Origin: Parcubacteria group bacterium CG11_big_fil_rev_8_21_14_0_20_39_22
GTDB taxonomy: Bacteria; Patescibacteriota; Minisyncoccia; Phycocordibacterales; GCA-002787175
Assembly (NCBI GenBank): GCA_002787175.1
Contig: PCWC01000114.1
Span: forward strand, 1 to 6,963
DNA: 6,963 nucleotides
Direction: 5' to 3'
Shown: positions 5,848-6,963 of the stretch, one piece after another
Layout of the letters: every line of letters begins with the position of its first letter
How positions within the stretch are numbered: position 1 is the first letter of the stretch
Notes under the pieces: generated by a model
What the model saw: only the letters and a program-made list of their open reading frames with translations
Databases searched by the model: none
Told to the model about the DNA's origin: nothing
Made by a program: the position numbers and the translations under genes

Positions 5848-6669
5848 ATGAAAAAAATTTTAATAATTGAAGACGATGTTTTTTTAGGAGATGCTTTGGA
5901 GCAAAAATTAAAAAGCGAAGGTATGGAAGCGGTTTTGGTTCGCGACGGTAAGGAAGGGTTTGAAAAAATAAAATCTCTAAAGCCCGATCTTATTTTGTTG
6001 GACATTATTTTGCCAAATATGAATGGCTATGAGATTTTAGAAGAAACTCAAAAAGATCCGTCCGTGGCGTCCATTCCCGTCATTATTGTCTCAAATTCCG
6101 GACAGCCGGTTGAAATCAACAGGGCTCTTGAGCTCGGCGTCAAAGATTACTTGGTCAAGGCCCAATTTGATCCAGAAGAAGTTTTGGTAAAAGTGCGAGC
6201 TCAACTCGAAAAAGAAGTGAATATTCAGTCTGATGCCGTCAAATCATTAGAAGGTGAGTTCAATCAAAAAGAAGTCGGAAATTCTTTAGATGGTAAAAAA
6301 ATAGTTTTGGTTGAAGATGACCAGTTTCTTGAAGAAATAATTACACGCAAGCTTGCCAATACTAAATGTGTTTTATTTCACGCAAGTGAGGGAGAAAAGG
6401 CCTTAGAAATTATAAGCAGAGAACTACCAGACATAGTAATGCTCGATATTATCCTGCCTGGTATAGACGGCTTTGAAATTTTACGCCGAATAAAAAGTAA
6501 TCCTGAAATTAAAAATATACCTGTGATTCTCCTTTCCAATTTGGGACAGGAAGGTGACATTGAAAAAGGAAAATCCCTGGGGGCGAATCGCTTTCTAATA
6601 AAGGCGACAGTGACTCCAGATGAGATCGTCAGTCAAATAGAGGGAGTCTTGAGTGGCGTCAAAAAATAA
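5848..6669 (+). CDS. tandem receiver (REC-REC) response regulator without output domain
   Basis: Two CheY-like receivers fill the 273 residues. REC1 (about 2-122) has the acidic pair D9/D10, phosphoacceptor D52 in LLDIILPNMNG, S82 in the switch Thr/Ser position and K104 in DYLVK. REC2 (about 150-268) has D157/D158, D200 in MLDIILPGIDG, S230 and K252 in RFLIK. A linker of about 28 residues joins them. All catalytic positions are kept in both, so both can probably be phosphorylated. There is no DNA-binding, GGDEF or enzymatic domain, so output is through protein contact or onward phosphotransfer. The kinase encoded immediately upstream is the likely donor. The halves are similar (DIILP, VSNSGQ versus LSNLGQ), suggesting an old internal duplication. 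No Shine-Dalgarno precedes the ATG at 5848. The target is unknown. Confidence 0.93.
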   Translation: MKKILIIEDDVFLGDALEQKLKSEGMEAVLVRDGKEGFEKIKSLKPDLILLDIILPNMNGYEILEETQKDPSVASIPVIIVSNSGQPVEINRALELGVKDYLVKAQFDPEEVLVKVRAQLEKEVNIQSDAVKSLEGEFNQKEVGNSLDGKKIVLVEDDQFLEEIITRKLANTKCVLFHASEGEKALEIISRELPDIVMLDIILPGIDGFEILRRIKSNPEIKNIPVILLSNLGQEGDIEKGKSLGANRFLIKATVTPDEIVSQIEGVLSGVKK

Positions 6670-6963
6670 ACGGTATTTTGAACCCTTTCGGAGTCCCTGC
6701 CTATCTTAAGGTAACTTTCGATCATGCTTTTGGAGTGACTTATCCAAGTTTCTCCTGTTTGAACATTGTAAGTTGAAACATTGTTTACAAAAATTACAAA
6801 ATTTAAAATTATTTCCTTTTCTCGACTTTCCACTTACCAACTTAAAACTTACCAGCTACTCAATTCTTCCTAACACCTAAAAGCTATTCCTCCCGTAATA
6901 GATAATAAATAAATGATACCCAAATATTTCTGAATTTTTGGCGAATTTTGACTAAAATTCTGT
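6670..6963. other. non-coding tail with weak short repeats
   Basis: I find no supportable gene in these 294 nt; the only ATG near the right end (6913) reaches a stop after six codons. Short repeats are visible: AACATTGT at 6762-6769 and 6777-6784, and ACTTACCA at 6832-6839 and 6847-6854, each with a 15-nt period. A small hairpin, GAATTTT-GACT-AAAATTC, lies at 6943-6960. No strong terminator for the response regulator gene is evident. Confidence 0.5.

Noticed and set aside
6633..6833. 66-codon minus-strand open frame after the response regulator
   Set aside because: It overlaps the REC2 end and the AT-rich spacer, has no recognisable family pattern and no ribosome site.
6762..6854. CRISPR-like array from the short repeats near the right end
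   Set aside because: Repeats are only 8 nt, occur twice each, and have no regular spacer pattern or nearby cas genes.

Overview
The window is AT-rich bacterial DNA that reads best as a genome fragment from a member of the Candidate Phyla Radiation (Patescibacteria, Parcubacteria-like). This is an inference from several traits: a compact FemAB-type protein paired with a shortened MurE-like ligase that starts almost directly at the P-loop, a histidine kinase with an HQLRTP H-box, stand-alone REC proteins, and an absence of Shine-Dalgarno motifs before the start codons. All six complete genes are on the + strand and read through at family-typical lengths with the standard code (stops TAA or TAG).

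Region 1 (1-2681) is a cell-wall block. A possible 26-residue tail of an upstream gene (frame 3, stop at 81-83) is followed by a FemAB/FemX-like aminoacyltransferase (127-1197) and a MurE-like Mur ligase (1368-2681). The ligase would add an amino acid to a UDP-MurNAc-peptide, and the FemX-like protein would extend the stem peptide at the lipid II stage. Between them is a 188-nt element of two nested inverted repeats (1169-1356). It encodes the last residues and stop codon of the FemX-like gene.

Region 2 (2682-3205) is RNA and regulatory DNA. A tRNA-Pro(UGG) at 2748-2820 has a good promoter so close that the transcript should have almost no 5' leader. Downstream lie an inverted copy of the tRNA T-arm, a 104-nt tRNA-like element that looks like decayed or remodelled tRNA sequence, and a strong Rho-independent terminator (3013-3047). 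Two palindromes and an extended -10 promoter (3172-3180) then lead into the next operon.

Region 3 (3206-6669) is a tight four-gene operon with gaps of 11, 7 and 14 nt: an FMN split-barrel (PPOX-like) protein, a FIST-domain sensor, a cytoplasmic histidine kinase and a double-REC response regulator without an output domain. The likely arrangement is a soluble sensory pathway: FIST ligand sensing, then kinase, then a tandem receiver acting through protein-protein contact. The split-barrel protein may provide a redox or flavin link. The last 294 nt (6670-6963) hold no convincing gene.
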